Assembly: GCA_003513005.1 (NCBI GenBank)
Contig: DOTD01000069.1
Span: 1-64,000, forward strand
Length of the DNA stretch: 64,000 nt
Source: Desulfotomaculum sp.
GTDB taxonomy: Bacteria; Bacillota; Desulfotomaculia; Desulfotomaculales; Nap2-2B
Direction: 5' to 3'
The position numbers and the translations under genes were made by a program. Below are positions 35,578-44,767 of the stretch, piece by piece. Positions within the stretch are counted from its first letter, which is position 1; each line of letters opens with the position of its first letter. The notes below the pieces were generated by a model, which worked only from the letters and a program-made list of their open reading frames with translations, had not been told where the DNA came from and searched no databases.

Positions 35578-38500
35578 AACTGCAGTTTAAGCACCAGAAA
35601 TTCCAGGCAGACGCGGCAAAGGCAGTGTGTAATGTGTTTGCCGGACAGCCGTACCTCACGCCCAGTTATATGATGGACAAGGGTTATGTAAAATATGATC
35701 AGATAACAACAGACGAAGCGGAACGCTTCACCGGTTTTGGCAACTCCAAACTCATGCCGGAATTAAACGACGGAATTATCCTTGATAACATTAATAAAAT
35801 CCAGCGAAGCAATCAGATTGAGCCTTCCAGGCAATTGGAGGGGCGTTATAACCTGACGGTGGAAATGGAAACCGGAGTCGGCAAGACTTATACATATATC
35901 AAGACCATGTACGAGCTGAACAAGCGATACGGCTGGAGCAAGTTCATTATCGTTGTGCCCAGCGTCGCCATACGTGAGGGTGTGTATAAGTCTTTCCAGA
36001 TTACAGAGGAGCATTTTGCCGAGGAATACGGGAAGAAAATCCGGTATTTCATCTACAATTCCGCACAGCTGACGGAGATAGACCGCTTCGCTTCCGACAG
36101 CGCCATCAATGTGATGATTATAAATTCTCAGGCGTTTAACGCCCGCGGCAAGGATGCCCGGCGTATTTATATGAAGCTGGATGAGTTCAGAAGCCGCAAG
36201 CCTATTGATATTCTTGCAAAAACGAATCCCATTCTGGTTATCGACGAGCCTCAGTCTGTGGAAGGAGCGGCTACAAAAGAGCGCTTGAAGGAATTTAACC
36301 CGCTGGTAACTCTGCGATATTCTGCAACGCACAAGAAGGACAGCGTTTACAATATGATTTATCGCCTGGACGCAATGGAAGCTTATAACAAGAAGCTGGT
36401 CAAAAAGATTGCCGTTAAGGGTGTTTCCGTCGCGGGCAGCACGGCGACAGAAGGTTATGTATATCTGGAAAGCATCAACCTCTCCAAGGGCAACCCTACT
36501 GCCACCATTGAGTTTGACGTGAAAGGCGCCAGAGGGGTTCGCAAGTCAACACGCATTGTCGGCGAGAGGTATAACCTGTTCCCCAATTCCGGTGAGCTTG
36601 AAGAATACAAAAACGGATATACCGTCTTGAGAATTGACGGAAGAGATAGCTCTATCGAGTTTACAAACGGCATTAAGCTGTTTGCCGGAGATGTTGCCGG
36701 CGCGGTCAGCGAGGATCAGCTCAGGCGTATTCAAATCCGCGAGACCATACTCTCTCATATCGAACGGGAAAGGCAGTTGTTCTATAAGGGCATTAAGGTA
36801 CTGTCGCTTTTCTTCATTGATGAGGTTGCAAAGTACAAGCAGTACGACGCTGCCGGGCAAGCTTTTAATGGCCTGTATGCCGATATGTTCGAGGAAGAAT
36901 ACAAACAGGCGATCAGTAACATCCAGCTTAAAATTGATGATAGTGATGAGTATTTTAAATATCTTGACGGCATAACTGCTGAGGAAACCCATGCCGGGTA
37001 TTTTTCTATAGACAAAAAGAGCCGTCGTATTATAGACAGTAAGTTAGGCGACAGAAAGGAACGTACATCCGATGATGCGGATGCGTATGACCTGATTATG
37101 AAAAATAAAGAGCGATTGCTGGATCGCCGGGAGACGGTGAGATTTATTTTCTCTCACTCTGCTCTGCGCGAAGGCTGGGACAATCCAAATGTGTTTCAAA
37201 TATGCACTCTCAAGCAGAGCGGCAGTGATGTCCGCAAACGTCAGGAAGTCGGGCGAGGTCTGCGTTTATCCGTAAATCAAAATGGAGAGCGCATGGATAC
37301 GAATCTGTTGGGCGAGGATGTCCATAATGTAAATGTTCTTACCGTTGTCGCCAACGAAAGCTATGACAGCTTTGCTAAGGGGCTTCAAACTGAGCTTGCC
37401 GAGGCGGTAGCTGACAGGCCTCGTATAGTAACGACAGATCTCTTTAAAAACAAAGTTATTAAAGACGCCGGCGGCGCTGAACAGGTTATTGATTTCGACC
37501 TTGCCCAAAGCATTTATGAGGGACTCATCACCAGCGGTTATGTGAAAAAAGGCGCTCTCACCGACAAATACTATGAGGATAAGAAAAACGGCAATGTTGA
37601 AATCGCTGAAGAAGCTGCAGATTGCAAAGAGTCTGTAATAGCAATTCTCGACTCTATTTATGACAGCCGGGCCTTGCAGCCGGAGAATGCGCGTAAAAAC
37701 AACATTGAGCTGAAGCTGGATAAATCCAAGCTGGGCTTGCCGGAATTCCAGAAGCTGTGGGCTAATATAAACGCCAAGTCTGTGTATGTGGTGGAGTTTG
37801 ACCAGGAAGAATTGATTCAAAAAGCAATATCGGCGTTGAATCGTGAACTTCGTGTTTCGAAGATATTTTTCAAGGTCGAAACCGGGACAATGACCGATAT
37901 CCAATCACGGGAACAATTGCAGCAGGGCGCCGCTTTTATAAAAGAGGAAAATGGGGTTTTCAAAGCTGAACTTTCGTCCAGCGCCACAGTGAAATATGAC
38001 CTGGTCGGCAAAGTTGTCGCCGAAACAGGACTTACCAGAAAAGCTGTTGCAACTATCCTGTGCGAAATTGAAAAGACTGTCTTTGGTCAGTTTGTAAACA
38101 ATCCGGAAGAATTCATTATCAAGGCGGCGCAGATTATAAACGAGCAAAAAGCAACGGCTATTGTTCAGCACATCACTTATAATAAGTTGGATGCAGTTTA
38201 TGACACTACCATTTTTACCGAACCGGCGTTAAAAGGACAGCTTGGCGTGAACGCTATGGCGGCGAATAAACATTTGTATGACCATATTCTCTATGATTCC
38301 GCAAATGAGAGAGCCTTTGCGGAGAGCGTTGATAACAGTAATGAAGTGGCGGTCTATGTAAAACTGCCAAATGGCTTTTTCATCAGCACACCGGTCGGAA
38401 AATACAATCCTGACTGGGCAATAGCTTTTTACGAGGGCAAGGTAAAACATATCTACTTCGTTGCCGAGACAAAAGGCTCCATGTCCACCCTGCAGCTGCG

Positions 38501-38621
38501 TATGGTCGAGGAAGCAAAAATTCACTGCGCCCGTGAGCATTTTAGGGCGATCAGCACGGATTATGTTATGTACGATGTAGTGGACAGTTATGCGGCGTTA
38601 TTGGACAGGGTAATGAGTTGA
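35574..38621 (+). CDS. res: type III restriction endonuclease subunit (Res)
   Basis: A 1015-residue superfamily 2 translocase-nuclease. Walker A is METGVGKTYT at 98-107 and the DExx box is VIDEPQS (Asp224-Glu225-Pro-Gln). LREGWDNPNVFQICTLKQSG and RQEVGRGLRLSV are motifs V and VI. The C-terminal nuclease has Pro946-Asp947 and Glu965-Thr-Lys967 (NPDWAIAF then VAETKGS). Full length for Res and all catalytic motifs intact. It would cut with Mod when target sites are unmethylated. Confidence 0.95.
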   Translation: MKLQFKHQKFQADAAKAVCNVFAGQPYLTPSYMMDKGYVKYDQITTDEAERFTGFGNSKLMPELNDGIILDNINKIQRSNQIEPSRQLEGRYNLTVEMETGVGKTYTYIKTMYELNKRYGWSKFIIVVPSVAIREGVYKSFQITEEHFAEEYGKKIRYFIYNSAQLTEIDRFASDSAINVMIINSQAFNARGKDARRIYMKLDEFRSRKPIDILAKTNPILVIDEPQSVEGAATKERLKEFNPLVTLRYSATHKKDSVYNMIYRLDAMEAYNKKLVKKIAVKGVSVAGSTATEGYVYLESINLSKGNPTATIEFDVKGARGVRKSTRIVGERYNLFPNSGELEEYKNGYTVLRIDGRDSSIEFTNGIKLFAGDVAGAVSEDQLRRIQIRETILSHIERERQLFYKGIKVLSLFFIDEVAKYKQYDAAGQAFNGLYADMFEEEYKQAISNIQLKIDDSDEYFKYLDGITAEETHAGYFSIDKKSRRIIDSKLGDRKERTSDDADAYDLIMKNKERLLDRRETVRFIFSHSALREGWDNPNVFQICTLKQSGSDVRKRQEVGRGLRLSVNQNGERMDTNLLGEDVHNVNVLTVVANESYDSFAKGLQTELAEAVADRPRIVTTDLFKNKVIKDAGGAEQVIDFDLAQSIYEGLITSGYVKKGALTDKYYEDKKNGNVEIAEEAADCKESVIAILDSIYDSRALQPENARKNNIELKLDKSKLGLPEFQKLWANINAKSVYVVEFDQEELIQKAISALNRELRVSKIFFKVETGTMTDIQSREQLQQGAAFIKEENGVFKAELSSSATVKYDLVGKVVAETGLTRKAVATILCEIEKTVFGQFVNNPEEFIIKAAQIINEQKATAIVQHITYNKLDAVYDTTIFTEPALKGQLGVNAMAANKHLYDHILYDSANERAFAESVDNSNEVAVYVKLPNGFFISTPVGKYNPDWAIAFYEGKVKHIYFVAETKGSMSTLQLRMVEEAKIHCAREHFRAISTDYVMYDVVDSYAALLDRVMS

Positions 38622-38687
38622 TTCCTGCGTTATTAAACCCGGCTTTTTTGACCACATAATTTGAACATTTATGATGTGGAAGCAAAA

Positions 38688-38721
38688 GAGAGGCGCTATC
38701 CCTTGCGGGACAACGCCTCTC
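38688..38721 (+). terminator. terminator of the type III operon
   Basis: GAGAGGCG pairs with CGCCTCTC around an 18-base loop that can itself pair (TCCC/GGGA), followed by TTATTTAA. It lies 66 bases after res. Confidence 0.7.
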
Positions 38722-38825
38722 TTATTTAACCGTATCGGTTTGGGTGTACGGTTCAATAAGTTCTCCTATTAAACCGTGCGTTTACGGGTGTCCTTTATTT
38801 TCTTGCCTAAAGGATTTAGAAACAG

Positions 38826-39038
38826 TTATTTTGTTAAGGTTAGAATAGTATCTGTCCCATCTTTGACTACTTCTACTTTCCATCCTTTATTTTCGGCCAG
38901 GCGGCTTACATTTTCTTCTGCAGCGGCATTGCTGACCAGCACTTTTATCGTGCCGGATGAAATTGCGTTAAGCTGCCGCATGGTCATGAGGACAGGCTCC
39001 GGGCAGCTCAATCCCCGGGCGTCAACTTCAATTGACAT
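38826..39038 (-). CDS. TusA-like sulfurtransferase-family protein
   Basis: A 70-residue TusA/SirA-family protein. The conserved motif is DARGLSCPEPVLMTMR, with the Cys that carries persulfide or possibly selenide. Its start overlaps the end of the YedE-type transporter by 11 bases. Pairs of this kind occur in selenium-using bacteria, which agrees with the Sec-containing SelD at 60.7 kb. Confidence 0.9.
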   Translation of the reverse strand: MSIEVDARGLSCPEPVLMTMRQLNAISSGTIKVLVSNAAAEENVSRLAENKGWKVEVVKDGTDTILTLTK

Positions 39039-40119
39039 TCGAACTTACCCCCCGTACTGATGGTTTTTGAACCAGATTAAATTTAATGTTTAAAAAGGCA
39101 ATACCAAGGACAACTAAAAGGCCGATTACAACGGCAGCCTGACCGTCAAAGGGGACTCCTTTCGCACTGGCAGCCAGACCAAAGTTATGCGCAAAGGCAG
39201 CTCCTATAAGAAAGCCAAACACGGTAACAGCGCAGTCAGTATTCCCTTCACTGGCGGCTATAAGCTGACGAAGAGGGCAGCCGCCCATAAGAGTAATACA
39301 GATACCACAAAGCGTCATTCCCAGGAAGTTCCACAAACCGTCGGAGTGCGCTATAGGCTGGCCGGCAAAACCGACTTTAAAACCGCCAAAGATAATATTG
39401 CCAATTAAGGCAACTGCCAGCATGGTTAAAAAACCGTATAACAAATGCTTATCTCTGAACATAATGAAATCTCTTATTCCGCCAGCCATACATAAATGAG
39501 AGCGTTGAGCCAGTATGCCAATAATCAGGCCGGCGCCCAGAGATATCAGCAAAGGCGCATGTAAGGAGCCTGGACCAGTTTCGCTGAAAAACAAATAAGG
39601 GGATTTGAACAGCAGAAGAAACAAACAAAGAAGAACAAGTAATGGAAAGATATAGCCGTTTATTTTATTCTGGTTGCTCGTCGGGCCCAGTGTAAAACCA
39701 CAACTCAGGAACCAGGCTCCCACTGCAATACCTGCCACCAGTCCAGCGAGACCTAATAATGCGTTCAGGTCGCCTGCGGCCAATCTTAAAACAAGACGGA
39801 CGGGGCACCCTAAAAAAACAAGCATACCAATCATAGCCAGGACAGCAAGAAAGAACCTGGTAAATGTGCTTGAACCCCCAACGGCTTTAACCTGCTTTGT
39901 AAAAAGCGCAATTAAGAACGCTCCAAGAACCAAACCCAGAATTTCCGGCCTCAGGTATTGGACAGGTAATGCCCTGTGCAGACCTAAAGCTCCGGAAATA
40001 TCCCTTAGGAAGCAGGCGATGCAAACACCCATGTTTGGCGGGTTGCCCATATGGGTTAGAATAATCCCAAATAACCCCAAGACACCGCCTGCCAATATTA
40101 CCCATCCCTGTTTTTTCAA
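39028..40119 (-). CDS. yedE: YedE-family transporter (putative selenium/sulfur)
   Basis: A 363-residue membrane protein of the YeeE/YedE family with about ten hydrophobic segments. Repeated Cys/Gly motifs are visible: NMGVCIACFLRDISGALGL, VFLGCPVRLVLRLAAGD, RSHLCMAGGIRDFIMFRD and LMGGCPLRQLIAASEGN. The full set matches the version proposed to import a selenium compound. It is co-transcribed with the TusA-like gene. The selenium role is inferred from family and genome context. Confidence 0.82.
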   Translation of the reverse strand: MKKQGWVILAGGVLGLFGIILTHMGNPPNMGVCIACFLRDISGALGLHRALPVQYLRPEILGLVLGAFLIALFTKQVKAVGGSSTFTRFFLAVLAMIGMLVFLGCPVRLVLRLAAGDLNALLGLAGLVAGIAVGAWFLSCGFTLGPTSNQNKINGYIFPLLVLLCLFLLLFKSPYLFFSETGPGSLHAPLLISLGAGLIIGILAQRSHLCMAGGIRDFIMFRDKHLLYGFLTMLAVALIGNIIFGGFKVGFAGQPIAHSDGLWNFLGMTLCGICITLMGGCPLRQLIAASEGNTDCAVTVFGFLIGAAFAHNFGLAASAKGVPFDGQAAVVIGLLVVLGIAFLNIKFNLVQKPSVRGVSSNVN

Positions 40120-40690
40120 TATAAATAACCTCCTGTTCTAGTTTATTTGATAATAATTGCTAAGTTGTATTTATTCTCTCTTTTATATATTGATACCTCT
40201 TATGGTAACTATAGAATAATATTATCCACAGACCGTTTAGCTATAAAAATATTAAATGCTCCTGTTTAGTTGAATTTGTCTTTATTCTTGTACTGCCGAA
40301 AAAAATAAAGGGCTTTTGAAAAAACCCTTTATGGCTGCTCTTTAACGAATGCTTTCAATAATTTCCTCAATCAAGATTAATTGTATTTATAAAAAGGCCT
40401 AATTGTTCCTTTATACACAGAAATTTTCGTTTTCGAATAATATAACATTACTCTTTGTTCCCCAATTCTTTAAAAAAAGCAAACAGAAGGTGTGCGTATG
40501 AAAATCATTGAGCGATCTAATGATTGGCTGGCCGGAAAGCTTGCTGATTGGCTTTAAACAATGGCCATGTTTTACGGGATTACTTTTCTTGTTCTTCTGC
40601 CGCTAATCTGGGAGCGGCCGGCAAGTCTGGTTGACTTCCGGATGAATAAGCAGGCGCTTTTCAAATATGGTCTGTAAAATTTCAAAAACA
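40120..40690. other. 571-base interval with a broken small membrane ORF
   Basis: No intact gene. AGAAGGTG precedes an ATG at 40498; the frame gives MKIIERSNDWLAGKLADWL, a TAA, then in the same frame MAMFYGITFLVLLPLIWERP and a stop near 40677. This looks like one small membrane protein split by a nonsense codon. An isolated perfect DnaA box TTATCCACA is at 40222-40230 and an inverted repeat ATAAAGGG/CCCTTTAT at 40305-40332. Confidence 0.45.
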
Positions 40691-41752
40691 TCAAAGCCAT
40701 TTTTTCTTTCTGAAATATACAAGCATTAAAATTCCGAGCAGCAGCATGGAAAACAGGACGATCGGGTAACTGCAGCGCCAGTTCAACTCGGGCATATATT
40801 TGAAATTCATCCCGTAAACACCGGCAATAAAGGATAAAGGGATAAAAATGGTGGTAATAATCGTTAAAACTCTCATCACGTCATTTATTCTATTACTGAT
40901 GCTGGAGAGGTAGATATCCATCATTTCTGAAAGCATATCCCGGAGAGTTTCAATGGTGTCTATGACCTGAATAGCATGGTCATAGACATCTTTTAAGTGC
41001 AGCACGGCAATATCCTCAAAGAAAGAAAACTCCCCTCTTTGAAGGCTGCTGATGACTTCCCTGGAAGGCCAAATCGACTTTCGAATCAGCAGCATTTCCC
41101 TTTTTAGTTGGTGAATCAGGCGCAAAGTATCCCGTGTAGGGTTGGTTACAAGCTCTTCCTCTAAAATATCAAGCTTTAACCCAATCTCCTCGAGGATTAC
41201 AAAATAATTATCCACGATAGCGTCAATTAAAGAATAGGCCAGATAATCCGCGCCCATCGTCCTGATTTTTCCGGCGCTGTTTTTAATTCTGGTTTTGATT
41301 GGCAGGAAGGCATCTTCGCCGTGTTCCTGAAAAGTAATTACGAAATTGGAACCTAAAATAAAACTGATCTGCTCTATCCCCAATTTCTTCTCAGCATCGT
41401 AACTGAGAAATTTTAAGACAATAAAAAGATATGCGCCAAAATCCTCAACTTTCGAGCGCTGTTCGGAATTTGCGATATCTTCAAGAATAAGAGGATGCAG
41501 CTTAAAATATTTTCCGATATTTTCTATTGTTTCCAGACTGTGAATCCCGCTTATATCTATCCAGGAAACCACGGGCTTATTCTTCAAGGGCAGGAATTCT
41601 TTGATTTCCTTGATCTCCCTTGACAGATACTGGCTTTCCGAGTACTCGGTAAAGGTGATTTTAACCTGATCGCTTCTTTTTTGTCCTATGTGAACCAAAG
41701 TCCCAGGGGGCAAACCAGCCTTCAACGCTCTGCTGCCGATTGTCCGGACCAT
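40691..41752 (-). CDS. corA: CorA-family magnesium/cobalt transporter
   Basis: A 353-residue CorA. The long N-terminal cytoplasmic domain is followed by two membrane helices near the end; the selectivity motif Gly-Met-Asn is at 314-316 in VYGMNFKYMPELN, and the C-terminus is basic (YFRKKKWL). It lies 16 bases after the deacetylase gene and may be co-transcribed with it. Confidence 0.95.
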   Translation of the reverse strand: MVRTIGSRALKAGLPPGTLVHIGQKRSDQVKITFTEYSESQYLSREIKEIKEFLPLKNKPVVSWIDISGIHSLETIENIGKYFKLHPLILEDIANSEQRSKVEDFGAYLFIVLKFLSYDAEKKLGIEQISFILGSNFVITFQEHGEDAFLPIKTRIKNSAGKIRTMGADYLAYSLIDAIVDNYFVILEEIGLKLDILEEELVTNPTRDTLRLIHQLKREMLLIRKSIWPSREVISSLQRGEFSFFEDIAVLHLKDVYDHAIQVIDTIETLRDMLSEMMDIYLSSISNRINDVMRVLTIITTIFIPLSFIAGVYGMNFKYMPELNWRCSYPIVLFSMLLLGILMLVYFRKKKWL

Positions 41753-41768
41753 TTAAATTACCCCTTAT

Positions 41769-42527
41769 TTATATTTGCTCCATTCCGCTCAACAGGGCTT
41801 TTGCGTTTAATCCCAAAACATTGTGATTATAGCCGCCCTCTAATACTACGAAGACTTTTCCCTGACAGACACGCCCGGCGGATTGACTGATTATTTTTCC
41901 TGTTTCAGTGTAATCCTCTGTAGTCAAAAGGCGTCCCCAGTCGGACATGTGCCTGTCAAAGCCGGCGGAAACTCCGATTATGTCAAAGTCTTTTTCGCTT
42001 TCCAGGAAATCTTTGAGATCATTTAAAAAATCCTCTCTGGTCTTGTCTGTTACATGGTGGTAAATAACGTCTGATCTCCCGTGGAAAAATTTTTCGGTTC
42101 CGTCCCCGAAATGCAGGTCAATATCAACAATCAGCGCCTTCTTGATTACACTGTTTCTGATCAACTTCTCAACGGCTACGGCGATATTGTTGAAATAACA
42201 AAATCCCCAGCATGAACCCGGGCTGGCGTGGTGCCCGGGAGGCCTGACAAGTCCAAACGCCTTTTCACCGCCTACAGCCAGTTCAGATGCTTTGATTGCC
42301 CCGCCTACAGCCAGTGAGGCAACTTCGAACAGCTGCGGATTTCTTTTAAACCTTTCAAGGTGTTCCGTCTTATGAACTAATAATATATCTGTCTCGCTCG
42401 CAGGTTCGGGCCGGATAAAAGGATAGGCTTTGATTAACTCATCAAACATGCTGTCCATCCTTCCATAGGCCGCCGCCGGATCGCAGGCGTACACTTCCCT
42501 GTACCGCTCGTGAAATACTACCTGCAT
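41769..42527 (-). CDS. histone deacetylase-family amidohydrolase
   Basis: A 252-residue zinc deacetylase of the arginase/HDAC fold. The tandem His99-His100 (RPPGHHAS) and metal ligands Asp135-x-Asp137-x-His139 (DIDLHFGDGT) are present, as is VSAGFDRH. The length is shorter than AcuC (about 390). Substrate unknown: acetylpolyamine or protein acetyl-lysine are the usual options. Confidence 0.88.
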   Translation of the reverse strand: MQVVFHERYREVYACDPAAAYGRMDSMFDELIKAYPFIRPEPASETDILLVHKTEHLERFKRNPQLFEVASLAVGGAIKASELAVGGEKAFGLVRPPGHHASPGSCWGFCYFNNIAVAVEKLIRNSVIKKALIVDIDLHFGDGTEKFFHGRSDVIYHHVTDKTREDFLNDLKDFLESEKDFDIIGVSAGFDRHMSDWGRLLTTEDYTETGKIISQSAGRVCQGKVFVVLEGGYNHNVLGLNAKALLSGMEQI

Positions 42528-42627
42528 ATGCGTTCAAGCCCCTTTCATGATTAGATTATTCTTTAGCTTATGGTATAATAATAAAAACTTACAGGCAAGC
42601 AAATTAGACAAATATGGCGTGATAAAC

Positions 42628-43692
42628 GTGTCCCAAAATTCAGTCAGGCTATGGAAAGTCGATCCTTTAAGACCGGACGGCAAGATTATCCAACAGGCGG
42701 CGTTAATACTACGATCCGGAGGGCTGGTGGCTTTTCCTACAGAAACCGTTTATGGCTTGGGCGCCAATGCTTTTGACAGGGAAGCTCTTGCGGGTATATT
42801 CAGAGTAAAGGGGAGGCCGCAGGACAATCCCCTGATTGTTCACGTCGCTGACCGAAAAACAGTTTTCCAACTGGCCGCCGAGGTTCCGCAAAAAGCCCTG
42901 ATTTTGATGGAGACATTTTGGCCGGGGCCGCTGACGGTTATTTTGCCTAAGAGCCCTTTAATACCGGACGAAGTCAGCGCAGGTTTAAACAGCGTTGCTT
43001 TGAGAATGCCCGCCCATCCTGTGGCTCTGGAATTAATCAGGGAGGCTGGAATACCGGTTGCGGCCCCCAGCGCAAATCTTTCAGGCCGTCCGAGTCCGAC
43101 GACCGCCGGGCATGTTTTGAAAGATTTGGGCGCTATGATCGATGCTGTTTTGGACGGCGGACCGGCTGATCTGGGGCTTGAATCCACCGTTGTAGATTTA
43201 ACCGTAACTGTTCCGGCAATACTACGTCCCGGTGGCGTAACACCGGAGGAAATATCCCGTGTTATCGGTGAACTGCAATTAGATTTTTTGCTCACAGAAG
43301 AATGTGATTTAAATACAGCTCCTGTTCGTTCCCCGGGGATGAAATACAAGCACTATGCCCCGGAGGCGCCCCTATTTATTGTTGAAGGGGAACCATTAAA
43401 AGTATCCCGGCGGCTTGGCGAGTTGCTGCGCCAGTACTTGGATGAGGGTAAAAAAGTGGGAGTGCTTGCTTACGAGGAGGACGCAGGTCTTTATGGCTGC
43501 GGGGAAGTAATTATCGCCGGCCGGCGGCGGGAGCCCGCAGGGGTTGCAGCCCGGTTATACAGCGCCCTGCGCCATTTTGATGAGCTAGGTGTGGATGTTA
43601 TTCTTGCCGAAGGCATGGACTCCAAGGGATTAGGCCTGGCAATCATGAACAGGTTATACAGGGCTGCCGGAGGCAGGGTAATCCGCGTTTGA
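42628..43692 (+). CDS. threonylcarbamoyl-AMP synthase (Sua5 type)
   Basis: About 354 residues. The N-terminal YrdC domain (GGLVAFPTETVYGLGANAFD, KGRPQDNPLIVH, SANLSGRPSPTTA) makes threonylcarbamoyl-AMP for the t6A37 tRNA modification. SPGMKYKHYAPEAPL marks the linker to the C-terminal Sua5 domain. The start is uncertain: GTG at 42628 or 42619; the longer frame from 42547 has no ribosome site. Confidence 0.93.
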   Translation: MSQNSVRLWKVDPLRPDGKIIQQAALILRSGGLVAFPTETVYGLGANAFDREALAGIFRVKGRPQDNPLIVHVADRKTVFQLAAEVPQKALILMETFWPGPLTVILPKSPLIPDEVSAGLNSVALRMPAHPVALELIREAGIPVAAPSANLSGRPSPTTAGHVLKDLGAMIDAVLDGGPADLGLESTVVDLTVTVPAILRPGGVTPEEISRVIGELQLDFLLTEECDLNTAPVRSPGMKYKHYAPEAPLFIVEGEPLKVSRRLGELLRQYLDEGKKVGVLAYEEDAGLYGCGEVIIAGRRREPAGVAARLYSALRHFDELGVDVILAEGMDSKGLGLAIMNRLYRAAGGRVIRV

Positions 43693-43730
43693 ATAAATAA
43701 AAAACCGCAGAAACGTCTTTAAAACGCGGG

Positions 43731-44192
43731 GTGAAGGAAATAAAAATACTTTTTATCTGTTCGGGCAACACCTGCCGGAGCGTGATGGCCGAGGCGCTGG
43801 CTAAAAAAGCTTTGCAGGCGAGGGGGAAGGACCGGGGAAATCAGGTAATGTCCGCCGGCACATCCGCCCTGCCCAACGACAGCGCTTCTGCCGGCGCAAT
43901 TAAAGCGATGAAAGAAGTACAAATAGATGTGAAAGATCATAAAGCTGTTCTTTTAACATGTGAACTGGTTCGAGAGGCTGATTTGATTTTAACGATGACA
44001 AGGTCGCACAAGCAGCAGGTAGAGCAGCTTGAACCCGGTTCAATAGAAAAGACTTTTACACTTGCCGAATTTGCCGGGAAAGGTTCGGATATAATTGATC
44101 CTTTCGGGCGTTCCCTGGATTTATACAGACAATGTGCTGCAGAATTACGTTATTTAATCGGGCTTGCCCTTGACAGATTAACGATCTGGTAA
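43731..44192 (+). CDS. low-molecular-weight phosphatase, probably YwlE-type arginine phosphatase
   Basis: A 153-residue LMW phosphatase. The P-loop CSGNTCRS begins at Cys10; the Thr after Asn is typical of protein-arginine phosphatases such as YwlE, not the Ile/Leu of tyrosine enzymes. The acid Asp is in DIIDPFG. GTG start. It precedes rpiB and glyA, the same order as in Bacillus, where YwlE reverses McsB arginine marks. Confidence 0.88.
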   Translation: MKEIKILFICSGNTCRSVMAEALAKKALQARGKDRGNQVMSAGTSALPNDSASAGAIKAMKEVQIDVKDHKAVLLTCELVREADLILTMTRSHKQQVEQLEPGSIEKTFTLAEFAGKGSDIIDPFGRSLDLYRQCAAELRYLIGLALDRLTIW

Positions 44193-44278
44193 CTTTTTGG
44201 GTAAGAGGAAAATGTCGTTTGATGTAGAAATATTCTTTCAGTAAAATAAAACTTGGCAGTAAGGAGGTACCGGAAAAA

Positions 44279-44734
44279 TTGCGAGTTGCAGTCGGCGGGG
44301 ATCACGCCGGATGGAAGCTCAAAGAAGAAATAATTTCATATTTAAAAGAAAACAACCTGTCTTATCATGATTTTGGTTCTTTTTCAGCGCAGGAGCCGGT
44401 AGATTACCCTGATTTTGCCCTTCTTGTCGCCGAGGCGGTCCGTTCCGGGGAATATGATCTGGGCATTATCTGCTGCGGCACGGGAATAGGTGTTTCCATG
44501 GCTGCTAACAAAGTGCCTGGGGTAAGGGCGGCTTTGTGCCACGATACGTTTTCTGCGCGGGCGTCAAGGGAACACAATGATGCGAATGTTCTAACCTTTG
44601 GGGAGAGAGTAATTGGCCCCGGCCTGGCCAGGGAAATAGTTGATGTGTGGCTGAAAGCGGTCTTTCAAGGCGGCCGCCATGCCCGGCGGACAGAAAAAAT
44701 AGCACAAATTGAGAACAAATATATTAAAATATAG
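44279..44734 (+). CDS. rpiB: ribose 5-phosphate isomerase B
   Basis: A 151-residue RpiB. GGDHAGWKLKEEI is the N-terminal signature, and the catalytic Cys66 lies in CCGTGIGVSMAANK. TTG start eight bases after AAGGAGGT. It interconverts ribose 5-phosphate and ribulose 5-phosphate. Confidence 0.95.
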   Translation: MRVAVGGDHAGWKLKEEIISYLKENNLSYHDFGSFSAQEPVDYPDFALLVAEAVRSGEYDLGIICCGTGIGVSMAANKVPGVRAALCHDTFSARASREHNDANVLTFGERVIGPGLAREIVDVWLKAVFQGGRHARRTEKIAQIENKYIKI

Positions 44735-44767
44735 ATTATTGCTCTGTGAGCGGAAAGGGAAATAGGT

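Noticed and set aside
40222..40230. Second replication origin marked by a perfect DnaA box
   Set aside because: A single isolated box without cluster or AT-rich unwinding region; likely chance or a regulatory site.
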